64,000 nt of DNA from Acholoe squamosa. Taxonomy: Eukaryota; Annelida; Polychaeta; Phyllodocida; Polynoidae. The notes under the pieces are model-generated. The model searched no databases. It was given only the letters and a program-made list of their open reading frames with translations, and had not been told where the DNA came from. Positions 27,464-37,644 of the stretch are shown here, one piece after another. The stretch spans positions 18,004,641 through 18,068,640 of the forward strand of contig OX439044.1 in NCBI GenBank assembly GCA_949317995.1. The letters run 5' to 3'. Made by a program: the position numbers and the translations under genes. Each line of letters opens with the position of its first letter. Position 1 is the first letter of the stretch.

Positions 27464-28581
27464 CAATTCAATAGGTTAGAATCGTTTTCACAGGAAACAA
27501 AATCATTTGCCCTATGTTCAAAAATAGTTTCATACTGGAGCAAATAATTCTCTAATTCCCATGATAAAGGCTGTTTTAGGGAGTCAAGACAGTCTGCTTT
27601 CAGACTGAACTACTATCCCCAAATTGGTACTTAGACTCCTGAGACCGAAAATCGCTGGGTCGGTCACACATGACTCATAAATGTAATGCGATATTCAAGC
27701 TCCGTATAGCTGCCTCGTATGATGGACTCCATATAAAAAAAAAGTTCCAAAGAGCACAACGTGTGCCTGATGATAGTAAGCAAGTTATGTACTACCTAAT
27801 TCATAGCCTATGGCCCTTGTAGGAACACCTATTATAATATGATCCGCCATATAGCTAGGTGTGTGAATAATGTGTGTAATCCACACATACCTAATGCCTG
27901 TACATGTCATCTTTAAAGCCAGTCTTCTTTCAATCCTTCAAATATCATGTCCAAGGATTTCGACACCAGAAATACCAGATTCAGGTATATCTAATTAAAA
28001 ATTCCTGTGTTGATGTTTCCATGCTCAACACCTCCAACAGAATTTCCCACCTAAGGTACATGTTAAGTATCTACTAAAATGGTAGATGTACACGTATGTT
28101 GGTGTTCTTTTGATAAGGTATATCAACATATTGACCAGGTGTTTGGAGGCGTTATTGGAGTAGGGGGCCACTGGCTGGACAGACCAAGTGCAGACCACTT
28201 ATCAGTAATGAGCTACTTAGATTGGGCATTATCATGGTCTTGCCAATGCATCAGGACCCTGGAGCATTCCTTTGTCCTCCAGTAATGTCTGAGTAGGATT
28301 GCAAAACAAAAAGGATGCTCCACATGCAGACACACAAACCATCCTATCTCTTTGGTTTACCACTGAAAAGGATATCTAGGGTCTTCTACAATAGACCAGC
28401 ATGATAAACGTTGTAAATCTTTTCAACTCTACCCCTCTATCAACCAAACAACAACAACAACAACAAAAGAAAAAAAAAGAAAGGGCTTCAGATCTCTCTT
28501 TACCCGAGGCAACGCGCCGATTTGTGTAATTTAATAAACAATGATTATCCAGACTAGATACATTGTAAACGAGACAATTGA
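26023..28581. other. Non-coding; small fold-back and A-run
   Basis: A short fold-back lies at about 26842-26966: GATTAGCATGTAAT is matched inversely by ATTACATGCTAATC. A C-run/A-run occupies 27424-27462. The open frame 28376-28639 on the minus strand includes a (CAA)n/A-rich artefact. No supported gene. Confidence 0.4.
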
Positions 28582-28693
28582 ATTGGAATGTAAAGTTCAT
28601 TATAACTTTTTTATTGAAACTGCTAAACAACTGATCCATTGGAATGTAAAGTTCATTATAACTTTTTTATTGAAACTGCTAAACAACTGATCC
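28582..28693. repeat. Perfect two-copy tandem duplication, 56-bp unit
   Basis: The unit starting ATTGGAATGTAAAGTTCATT is repeated head to tail with no visible difference, so it is very recent. Confidence 0.95.
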
Positions 28694-28822
28694 TAGAAGT
28701 GGAGCAGACGCTTATTTTCATTTGAACATGAGATGTTGCTACTTGTTAAACTGACTGATGCAATGGAGCGTAGTTATGGGAATAAATGATAATAAAATAG
28801 AATGTGTTGTAATGAGACTTAA

Positions 28823-29336
28823 GGTGGCTGGCGGGGATCGTTAGTTGATCGTTAGTTCATTGACACATGTTACATTGACATCATCGATAAACGACATATG
28901 CAAAACACAGCAAGGTTCCGCTCCCGAGAGTAATGCAAAGACCTTACACATGAGCCATGGGGGCTGCTGCATATGAGCACCTAGAAGAAGCTACATAATC
29001 TGCATTTTTCTCACTTTTCTCACTTTTCTAGCCATATCCTTGTATTTGAATCATCTAAAACATTAGAAATATGCCCAGGACCATATTTCAATATTGCATA
29101 GATCTACTGCAAAGATATATATGCTTAAAATCTAAGTGCTGAAGAAGTTATAGAAAAAAATCTAATTACTTTTGGATATGAATTTGGGGATTTATGTGAC
29201 AAGTCACTATACGATCTTATATAGGGTTGAATCTTCTGTATTTCCTCAATAAGCATTGGGCCCCCTATTATTTTTGTAACTCTGGTGAGAATATGGCGAA
29301 CGTCTAATTACGTTTAATCTATCCCCGCCAGCCACC
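28823..29336. mobile_element. TTAA-flanked MITE, 514 bp (piggyBac-like target)
   Basis: The left terminus is GGTGGCTGGCGGGGAT and the right ATCCCCGCCAGCCACC, a perfect 16-bp inverted pair. TTAA flanks both ends (28819-28822, 29337-29340), as for piggyBac-type insertion. Outside the TTAA, a diverged ~19-bp direct match remains (ATAGAATGTGTTGTAATGA left, ATAGAACGTGTTGAAATGA right). Confidence 0.8.
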
Positions 29337-29592
29337 TTAAATAGAACGTGTTGAAATGATGTGCTATCCAATATGACGAGCGTCTATAGATACATAGAGC
29401 TCCTCCTTGAGATATGGATATTCCTTGAAGATAGAATTTAATTATCTACTCCTGCCCTTTTATCGGAGAACGAAATATATGCTTTGAATGCAGCAGGTTA
29501 TGCAGTCATAATCATTTACTGAAATGATGCTGTTTTTAGATCAAGTGGTCAGAATATTGTACTTGCAGGTCACGTATAGATAAGTCCTATCT

Positions 29593-29624
29593 TCACACAC
29601 ACACACCCACACACCTACACACCT

Positions 29625-29697
<73 letters not shown>
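29593..29697. repeat. (AC)n-(AT)n compound microsatellite
   Basis: CA-rich repeats with ACACCT interruptions pass directly into a pure AT run. Confidence 0.95.
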
Positions 29698-29698
<1 letters not shown>

Positions 29699-30138
29699 CA
29701 TGATGGTATCAGCTGACATGGGCAGTAATCAGTAAGATAACCAGCTATCTACTACTTAAGCAGCTGCCCCATAGGTGCTGCAAACACTGCAGGAATAGCA
29801 ATACAAATATAGGTCAAGGGCCATCACTATATAATGGTGCCATATTGAGGATTCTATAGGCAATATGGCTGTTGGCAGCTTGCCCTGATTGCCTCCCTCA
29901 CTCACCTGAGCTACTCACCACGTGAGAAACTGATGACGGGGTGGGGTGCATATGGCTTGTGTGCACTAGCAGAGCAGGTGAGCAGAGATAATAAGGGCGT
30001 ATACTGCTTGATAAAGTGCATTTTAACCATCTGTGCTTTCTATCATACCCCTTGCTAGCATCCACTGGACCTGATTGGCCAACCTCTTCAACCAAACAAT
30101 TCCTACAAAAATGTGGACTGTTGCTATAAATACAACAG

Positions 30139-30532
30139 TAGTATATAGGGGTAAACTCAGTGCATAGCTACAGCTACTGAAATCCGTTTGACCTACTTAC
30201 GTACTGGAAGTGACCTCTTGACCTCACCTTTGCGCATGTGCAAGATTAAAAATGGTGGACAGCAGACAACGTTTGGCATACATTGTTATCGACTTTGCAC
30301 ATGCGCAGAGGCTAAATTCAAAATGGCAGATGTTGGGGAGCATTCATTATTAACAACAGGGGGCTGGGTAGGTAGGTAGGTAGGTAGGAGTAGGGTAGGG
30401 TAGGTAGGTTTATAAAGGGTGTGTGTGCATGTTATACATGTGGCCTTTCCCCCAAAAATATTTAAGGGTGCCCCCCACCCCATAGTTTACCCTACCCTAC
30501 CCTACTTTACCCTATCTACCTACCTATCTTAA
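30139..30532. repeat. Left terminal inverted repeat of the 7.5-kb element
   Basis: It pairs with 37240-37644. It contains two NRF-1-like cores, TGCGCATGTGCA (about 30232) and TGCACATGCGCA (about 30295), each followed by an AAAATGG motif that resembles a YY1 core. A (TAGG)n zone at 30367-30411 follows, then GGCCTTTCCCCCAAAAATA. The order suggests promoter-like content. Confidence 0.85.
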
Positions 30533-30954
30533 CCTAGTTTAGGTTATTTATTTCACGTTGTGGTGAAAAAAATGTTATGGTGTAGGTGCTAAAAGTTAAC
30601 ACTTTTTTCTAATCCATTTTGCAAATGGCGATGTGTAAACTTTAGTTTGTACTTAAGCATCTTTAGAGCCACCATTTGACCTAATTTCATGATTTATAAG
30701 GGTTCCATTGTTTAAGCTGTTTTGTCCACTGGCGACTTGTTTATGTAACCCAGAGGGTTGTCTGTAACCCTGTGCTCCACTTGTTTTGCTGGCAGTAAAT
30801 TCAAGTGATGTGTCCTTAGGTGGATATGTCCTTGACACCACTGTCCAGCTGCTTACCTAGCACTGCAGAGTTAGTAAGATCCTTTATAAGATGGTTTAGA
30901 ACCAGACCTGCTTCCAATAATGCCTTGTTTGTCTGGCTGCTTGATCTTTGGTCA

Positions 30955-31152
30955 AAAAATTATGTCCTGACTATTTTCAGGCACAGTGGGTTCCTGGCTG
31001 GTTGTTAACCCACTAGTATCTTTAGTAAAGCGGGTGTTACCCAGTTGTCGCAGTGCACACTTGAGGAGCATTGACTGTCCTAAAGTTATGTCCATGTCTG
31101 CCACATCAGCAGGCAGGAGTGTAGTCAAATCCTGCTCAGAATCCAGGTCTTT
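30955..31152 (-). pseudogene. Decayed reading frame, unidentified
   Basis: A minus-strand frame of 66 codons reads as ordinary-looking protein, with motifs such as LLPADVADMDITLG and LLKCALRQLGNTRF. It is stopped at both ends but the same reading continues beyond the stops on both sides (30860-31250). I do not recognise the family. The location inside the inverted-repeat element suggests a former element-encoded protein. Confidence 0.35.
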
Positions 31153-32071
31153 TTAAAACTAACTTCCTCCAGTCAGTAACTTTGAAGGGGGCTTGCTCTC
31201 CTTCTCGGTTATCATCCCTAGCTGACTCATGGTGAGGTGAGCTTCTTAAAGTTGCTGCTGCTGCAGACACGCACTGGTGAGTGAGTGGACAGTGTGAAAA
31301 TGCACCCTCTGCACCCAGGTTTTACTCCTTTCCCCATACCCTTCAACCTAGAGAGGGGAGGGGCTGTAGTTAGGTTGTGTCACTTATTTAAACTTCATTT
31401 ACAACTTGATGTCGCTGACTTTCTGCTTCCTCATTAGTTCAAAAGGGTGAAATTTCAGTTTTTTATTGATCCCACTTTGGTAGAATCGATGATAAAAACA
31501 ACACTTGATATTTTCCATATTACTGTAAAGCACTTTTCCACAGGTTAAATTTACATTTTTTTTCGCTCACATTTTTTGTAAAAGAAAATGTCCTTGTCAC
31601 TGAAAATATCCCGAGGATATCACTATGACAGGTTTGTCAACATTTTCTCTCTGTGTATCTAGTTTTTTCTCAGAGATCAGAGCATATCTTCTCTGACAAA
31701 ATGACATGATTGTGAGAGGTGTCTTTTCTCCTATAGTAAGCCTATGGGAGCCCGGGGATGGAGTCCAGGCTTGCCCCTGTAGACACACTGCGCCCCTAGT
31801 AAATAAAAAGTATACCAGCTTAGTAAAATAAGTGTGCCTTCCCAACTGTGCTTTGTCCCTATTTTTAGACATATCAAAAGCTGTCCATCATACTTGTAAT
31901 CTTCAAGCTTACATGACAGCCACCATCCCCAATATAATCAAACCCGTCTTACACAATTCTTATTTATTATTATTCCACAATTTCTGGGTTACTGGGTGCT
32001 TTTGGTGGCTATTCCCATCCACATATCTGTCGATATTGCACACCCTATAGGCTGTAACATCAATTTTGTAA

Positions 32072-32860
32072 AGCGTGCGGTTATCCATGGATAACCTGTG
32101 CCCGGTGCGGGTTATCCATGGATAACCACATGCCTCTCATGTCCTTTCATGTCATATGTTACATGTTAAAACCCACGAAATATTCCAGGCCAGGGTAGGG
32201 ATCGAACCTGCAGTCTCACATCCCAAATCCAACTCCCTATGCACTGCGCCACAGGGACTGACGAGAAACGCTCGGTTTCAACCATGTCTGGATATGATAC
32301 AAAGCCATGTGCGCTGTAGCTGTCCGCTGCCGGGCGATGAGGTGTATCATACACAAACATAACTGCGAGACTCATTGAAAGTAGGAGACGCGGTGGCCTA
32401 GCGGTTAGCGCCTTGCGCTCAGCCGCGTGAGGTACGCGGTTCGAGCCCCAGTCCGGGCGTATCTCTTTTGTCGCCGCGTGCGCTGTCGCTGTCCGCTGCC
32501 GGGCGAGGAGGTGTATTTAGTACACAAACATAACAGCGAGACGCATTGAAATCTTTAGCCGTGTGCCGCTGCCAATCCGAGCCGAGACAGCCGCTGTTGC
32601 TGTCCGCTGCCGGGCGAGGAGGTGTATTATACACAAACATAACCGCGAGACGCATTGAAATCTTTAGCCGTGTGCCGCTGCCTGTCCGAGCCGAGACGGC
32701 CGCTGTTGCTGTCTGCTGCCGGGCGAGGAGGTGTATGTACCTGTACACACACCATGGCTGGCTTCGAGTCCCATGGAGGGGGAAAAATTTTTGTTTTCAA
32801 ATTGAATTTATTGGTATTCTATTGATTATTTATTGGTTTTGTGAAATAAAATAAGTAGTC
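32072..32860 (+). mobile_element. Composite SINE-like element, copy A
   Basis: The order is: two copies of the palindrome GGTTATCCATGGATAACC (32079-32096, 32110-32127); a minus-strand tRNA-like unit with a B box GGTTCGATCCC (32198-32208); a plus-strand tRNA-like unit with A box TGGCCTAGCGG (32394-32404) and B box GGTTCGAGCCC (32438-32448); then about three units around CTGTCCGCTGCCGGGCGAGG; and an AT-rich tail with TTTTGTTTTCAA and ATTGATTATT. Copies B (52488) and C (54533) share this layout. Boxes A and B are the internal Pol III promoter of tRNA-derived SINEs. Confidence 0.75.
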
Positions 32861-32865
32861 AATAT

Positions 32866-32924
32866 ATAATTCATGACTCGTGTGTGTTAGCAAAGGCTAA
32901 TAACACACACTCATCATGAATTAT
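32866..32924. repeat. Hairpin next to composite copy A
   Basis: The arms are ATAATTCATGA ... TCATGAATTAT and inside them TGTGTGTTA ... TAACACACA, around a short loop. Not seen beside the other two copies, so it may be the insertion site rather than part of the element. Confidence 0.7.
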
Positions 32925-33093
32925 CCATTGGTAACTTGTTCAATAACTAACGGGTCACTATCCAACGTACAAGTAGAAGTGGAAAAAATGCAGCCTATTC
33001 TATAGTATTTGTACCGTGTTTGTGCTCACTCAAAAAATGGCAGTATGATAATGATCAATTCCATCCTATCTTGTAATCAAAACATCACATTAA

Positions 33094-34020
33094 AACCCAA
33101 TAGCCCAAGTAGCTTTCAACTTACCACTATGGCGACATTTTGGAAACCTGCCCACCGTTTTAGGAGTAACGATAGCAACCACACCTTCCACCCTAAACCT
33201 ACCAAATTTTCAACGTCTTAAAGAACTACACAACCAGAAAGTTTTACCCCTAATTAAAGACCTACTCACCCTTAGAGATGGTGCAGTAAACATCTATGAT
33301 AAATCCACATTATTGTCCACCGATGTAATAACACACCTTGGATATCTATCGCCTTGGGTTTTCCCTGGTTACACCTGTTGTCACCAATCATCGCCATTTT
33401 CTGCTGCATTTTCACGTGGCGTGTGCACATGTGTGTGACACATCTGGCACAGCTCATTACTGTTCAAAGTACTCCCACCATGGCTAACCCCACATCTTGG
33501 ATTAAGCTCAAGAAAATGATAGGTAGCACCTACAGCTTTCCAGTGGGTGATATGATTTATGACAGCAACCTCTGCCCTACATCAATCCTGGCCGCCATCC
33601 TGTCAAAACCACAGCTAACAAAATCATTCGGGCATTACCTGGATGCGCACTGGGAAATGAGCCATCTGACAATGACTCAATACTATCCACCTGAAGAGAT
33701 ACCCAACGTGACCTGGTAATCAAGCAGAAAGGTTTTCAACTGACCCCATCGGACGGGGAAACATCGGCCAGTTCTGCGCAGTTTTACCACTAAGGGCCCG
33801 AGCCACTCCTAAAGTATCTCAGTATCCAACACCTTCATCAAGCACGGTGAAATCTGCTGAGCTGCCCTTATTACATCCTAAAGAAGCTCAGCCTCCAAAG
33901 GATAAATACCTCTTTTATCCTTCGCTGGCTGAGAGGGCCACAGAAACACTGGGTGGTAGGTTTCTTCGACTCAAAATGCTAAATCACAACAGTTTCAGTT
34001 CATGTGTGGATCGTCGCTGA
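33094..34020 (+). pseudogene. Frameshifted coding relic, unidentified
   Basis: Successive plus-strand open segments lie end to end in different frames: 33094-33438, the later part of 33354-33719, 33704-33793 and 33797-34020. Their readings look like protein rather than simple sequence (for example KVLPLIKDLLTLRDGAV, GSTYSFPVGDMIYDSN, DKYLFYPSLAERATETLGG). The pattern fits a gene broken by frameshifts, though an intron-containing gene cannot be excluded. I do not recognise the family. It sits inside the 7.5-kb inverted-repeat element and is probably element-derived. Confidence 0.4.
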
Positions 34021-34160
34021 TCCAACATCGCCATTTTTTCCAATACTACCAACCACCCCTCCCCATTTGCAACATGGACCAGTCCAAAGGTTAAAACAAA
34101 TGTTAGTAAAGCGCACCCATTACACTTATGTGAGGATGCCAGGTACTGTAGCGCGTCCCG

Positions 34161-34220
34161 CCGGATAAAGCACCGGATAAAGCACTGAATAAAGCACCGG
34201 ATAAAGCACCGGATAAAACA
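34161..34220. repeat. 12-bp tandem repeat, five copies
   Basis: CCGGATAAAGCA is repeated five times with one or two changes per copy. The minus strand reads as a CFIR-type four-residue repeat, an artefact. Confidence 0.9.
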
Positions 34221-36096
34221 CACGCTTGTGTGGGGATCCCCCTCCCCACAATGGCATCTTACTCCCCAACCCCAAACTATCTCTAGACCCATCAATTAGG
34301 GTTACCTACCTAACTAATTAACTCTAACATCAGATTAGACCATCAGCTAACCAAAACTAACATAGACAGTTAGATTAAATCAGTGTTGACTTAGCATGCG
34401 CCCGCCGTGGCGTCTAAAAGTTTTCCCGCCAGACGCCACATGCTAAACGCCATCTTGAAATTACACGCAACATAAAAAAGACGTCCATCACACGGTGTCA
34501 CCATGACAACAGCCTGTCACAGGCGCCCACACTTGGTGTGCGCGTCAAAACAACAACAATGACACGTGCTATCACAAGTAAACTTGCTTTCGGTCCATAA
34601 AACCCATCAGTAAACTTTGACCTACCTGATCACCACGCCTTCATCATGGCCGACCTAGCCAGCGGCGCTTGCACATTAAAATGTATCTCAATGATGCTAA
34701 AATGAAACAATTTCCTTTTAGCAACTCAACCAACCCAAAATTTCCTCAAAACTTTTCACCTACCTGTCACCTTTCATATATATATCCAGGTGCAGGATAA
34801 CACCGTTCGGAAATATCAGATCGAAGTAATAGACCTCCATGCTGACGATAACATAACGTTTGACATCCAAAAACGCCGGCAAGTCCTTTTTATACCCCAT
34901 TAAGCCGCGGGAAACAAGCTCCCTAAGGCATTACAACCAAAAACCTATTTTTGGCACAAATGATCAAAATTCGAAATTCCACCCAAAACACAAAATTTTC
35001 AAATTACTTACCTTGATTCATCCAGGAAAAATTCCAGCATCCAACAGCAACTCTAGCTCAATATCAAGCATAATCACGACCACCCTCTTTAACCTTAGCG
35101 ACGCGGCGTTGACTCAGCGTCACCACCTGGTGTGTTGAAGATAAACTAAAAGAAGCATCCTTATTTTATCTATTGACTAAGCTCTATAACTTTGTGATTA
35201 ACTGTCAAAACACTGTTATTCCGCCTTGTAACTGCTAGTCTGCCTTGTATGTCAATATGGTATTAATGTGGACCTCTTGTCAATCATACTGGATGGCTTA
35301 TAATAATATGTGAGCCAGCAAGCAGAAATGGGGGTTTCTGTGGGATTTAGTACCTGTTTTACCCACTAGGGGGCATCACTATGGGCTAGAATAGGAAAAA
35401 TATGCCTAAAACTGTTTTAGGGTACTTTTTCATGGAGAATTCAATGATTTTTGATAAAACGTTCTATTTTGGGGGGAAAGGTTCCAAACAAGGCATGTAA
35501 AAAGAACGTTTTTGGGCCTAAATAGGCATTTTTGTTGATTTCTGTTGCCATGGAAACATGATTGTCATTCCAAATAGGAAAATCAATTATCTCATTTGAA
35601 GGTATGTTTCACCAGGTTTACTATGGTGAAAACAGAATGAAAATACCATTTCTAGTTCAAAAGTTATGGGCAAAAGAATTAAAAAAGTATGCTAATTTAG
35701 CTAATTAGCATAAATTATGCTAATTTTAGATGTATCTCATGACCAATTAGATGTAGAGCCTATTGCCATTCAGGAAATGGTCATAACTATCCATATTTAG
35801 CAAGCCATTCCTCTAAGACTAACAGGAGTATCTTCTCTTGTAATATATCACTGGAAAGCTAGGGATCTGAATTTTAAAGTTGACTTTTAGCACGGAGCAC
35901 CCTTTCTCCTTGCCTCTACACTATTGTCTGAAGGATGTGTCCCTATTTTTGTTCCTCACTCACAAACCAACAGCCAGACGTGGTCCCAGCCCCAGTTGAG
36001 CCTGTAAAGCAATTGTCCTAGCAGGAAGAAAGACACTGAGCCATCCACACTCCCAGTTGCAAACTACCATCAAGACCATCGCACCTCAACCTCTAA
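34221..36096. other. Interior of the 7.5-kb element, no intact gene
   Basis: Contains a hairpin at about 34409-34440 (GGCGTC ... GACGCC), an open frame 34860-35138 without family features, a near X-box GTTGCCATGGAAAC (about 35553), and otherwise AT-rich sequence. Confidence 0.35.
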
Positions 36097-36408
36097 TTAG
36101 AAACCAACAGAAGACCAGGAACACCTATACCACCGAATTACAGAAATTATAACAACAACTTCAGTACTCCAATTCGAGGCCAGACTTCAGCGGCAGCACT
36201 GTGCCAACCATGCTACCACAAGCCAGAGGGTTTTGCTCGCCCTTGTGCCTACAGCAAGACTCTTTTCCCTTGGCTGTCTGGCCTCCAACACTTTTCTATC
36301 CCTTCCAACCATTCATGTGTCAAACCATGCCACCAAGCAATTAGTGCATGGATGATGAAAGTGGCACTGACAGCGTTGACTCCAACACTTCTGAAACTGG
36401 AGACCTGA
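36097..36408 (+). pseudogene. Retroelement gag-tail-like relic
   Basis: A 103-codon open segment without a usable start contains LCQPCYHKPEGFARPCAYSK. The spacing C-x2-C-Y-H-x3-G-x-A-R-x-C resembles the Cys/His tail seen at the end of gag in many animal Ty3/Gypsy-type elements (typically C-x-Y-H-x3-G-x-x-A-x-x-C-x3-C). A short acidic reading in another frame follows (36341-36454), with a frameshift between. The family assignment is tentative. Confidence 0.35.
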
Positions 36409-36719
36409 CCTCTGTGGATCAAAATTTCAGCAACCTGTCTGTGTCCAGCTGTTAACCAGTGAGAAAATGATCAAAAGCCAGGAGAAAGACTGGTGGCCAC
36501 TCGGAAATGATTAATTCAATTTGCATCTATGGCATATAGGTTTACTACCTATGTACAAACCTACTTACACCTGGCTTTGTGGTCACAAAGCTAGGGGCTA
36601 AAAGCACAAGTCAAATTTGTCATAAGAGTGACTCACTACAAAAATAATCACTCTGCTCACACTGACCAGTCACATGGGTTTTGTTTACCAAGTGACCAAA
36701 CCTGCATTTAATCAAAGCG

Positions 36720-36825
36720 CGTTGTTTCCTGGAAGCTCTTCTCACAAAGAACTCTCCACTCTACACACCGAGCTCTTCTCATTACTGACTCTCCACTCTA
36801 CACAGCAAGCTCTTTGACTTTAGGT
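36720..36825. repeat. Short direct repeat, ~50-bp unit
   Basis: GAACTCTCCACTCTACACA(C/G) and AGCTCTTCTCA-like phrases occur twice. Confidence 0.6.
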
Positions 36826-37239
36826 AAATTTGTAAAATTTTAGTAACATTTTTGCTAAAATAAGGTAAATCTTGTGTGTAAAAAGTGGAAACTTTTGTAA
36901 TATTTAGGTAAATTTGTATAATTTAAAAGGTTAAAGGTGTGTTTTAACAAGTACCCTTTGTGAAAAAAAATCAAAAAAGATTGTTAGAACGATGTCTGCA
37001 TTTGACATGTAACTTTTCATGCTTGAGTGTATTAACACCTATATTAACCTTTTTTCTTCTCCATGTTGTCCCTATCAATAGGAAAAATGTTATGATAAGG
37101 GTAGGCGTGCTATGGTAGGATGCAGCATGTAAAAGGTTAATTGAAACATGTTGATAGGGTCATTTATTTTTACAACGTTATGGTGGGAAAATGTTATAAT
37201 TTAGGGGGACAAAAAAACATACTGGTTACTAGATAAAAT

Positions 37240-37644
37240 AGATTAGGTAGGTAGGGTAAGGTAGGGTAGGGTAGGGTAGGCTATGGGGTGGGGGGCACCC
37301 CTTAAGTATTTTGGGGGGAAAGGCCACACACACACACACCCTATATAAACCTACCTACCCTACCCTATTCCAACCTACCCCTACCTACCTACCTACCTAC
37401 CCACCCCCCCCCTGTTGTTAATAATGAACACTCCCTAACATCTGCCATTTTGAATTTAGCCTATCTCTGCGCATGCGCAAAGTCGATGACAACGTATGTT
37501 AAACATCAAACGTTGTCTGCTGTCTGCCATTTTGAATCTTGCGCATGTGCAAAGGCGAGGTCAAAAGGTCACTTCCAGTTTGTAAGTAGGTAAAACGGAT
37601 TTCAGTAGCTGTAGCTATGCGCTGAGTTTACCCCTATATATTAC
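37240..37644. repeat. Right terminal inverted repeat of the 7.5-kb element
   Basis: Inverted copy of 30139-30532. It contains a perfect NRF-1 consensus TGCGCATGCGCA (about 37468) and a second TGCGCATGTGCA (about 37541), each next to a GCCATTTTGAAT block. Confidence 0.85.

Larger units (their letters stand above)
30139..37644. mobile_element. 7.5-kb element with ~400-bp terminal inverted repeats
   Basis: The ends are TATATAGGGGTAAACTCAG (left) and CTGAGTTTACCCCTATATA (right). The inverted match extends about 400 bp inward on each side, through matching blocks, a TAGG-repeat zone and CCCCCCACCCCATAG. The 6.7-kb interior holds frameshifted coding relics on both strands, a composite SINE (32072-32860) and a 12-bp tandem repeat. 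No intact transposase, integrase, polymerase or recombinase is seen. Outside the arms a ~45-bp diverged direct match containing CAATTCCTACAAAAAT lies on both sides (about 30079-30128 and 37664-37715). It could be a dead large DNA transposon, a DIRS-like retroelement with inverted ends, or an inverted pair of smaller repeats. Confidence 0.65.

Noticed and set aside
30367-30411. Telomere-like TAGG/TAGGG tract
   Set aside because: The unit is TAGG/GTAGG, not TTAGGG, and it lies inside an inverted-repeat arm.
32388-32462. Possible tRNA gene
   Set aside because: Same reasoning: box motifs without a full cloverleaf, and repeated within a composite element.
30139-37644. Polinton/Maverick
   Set aside because: The length is short, and no polymerase B, integrase, packaging ATPase or capsid reading could be found.
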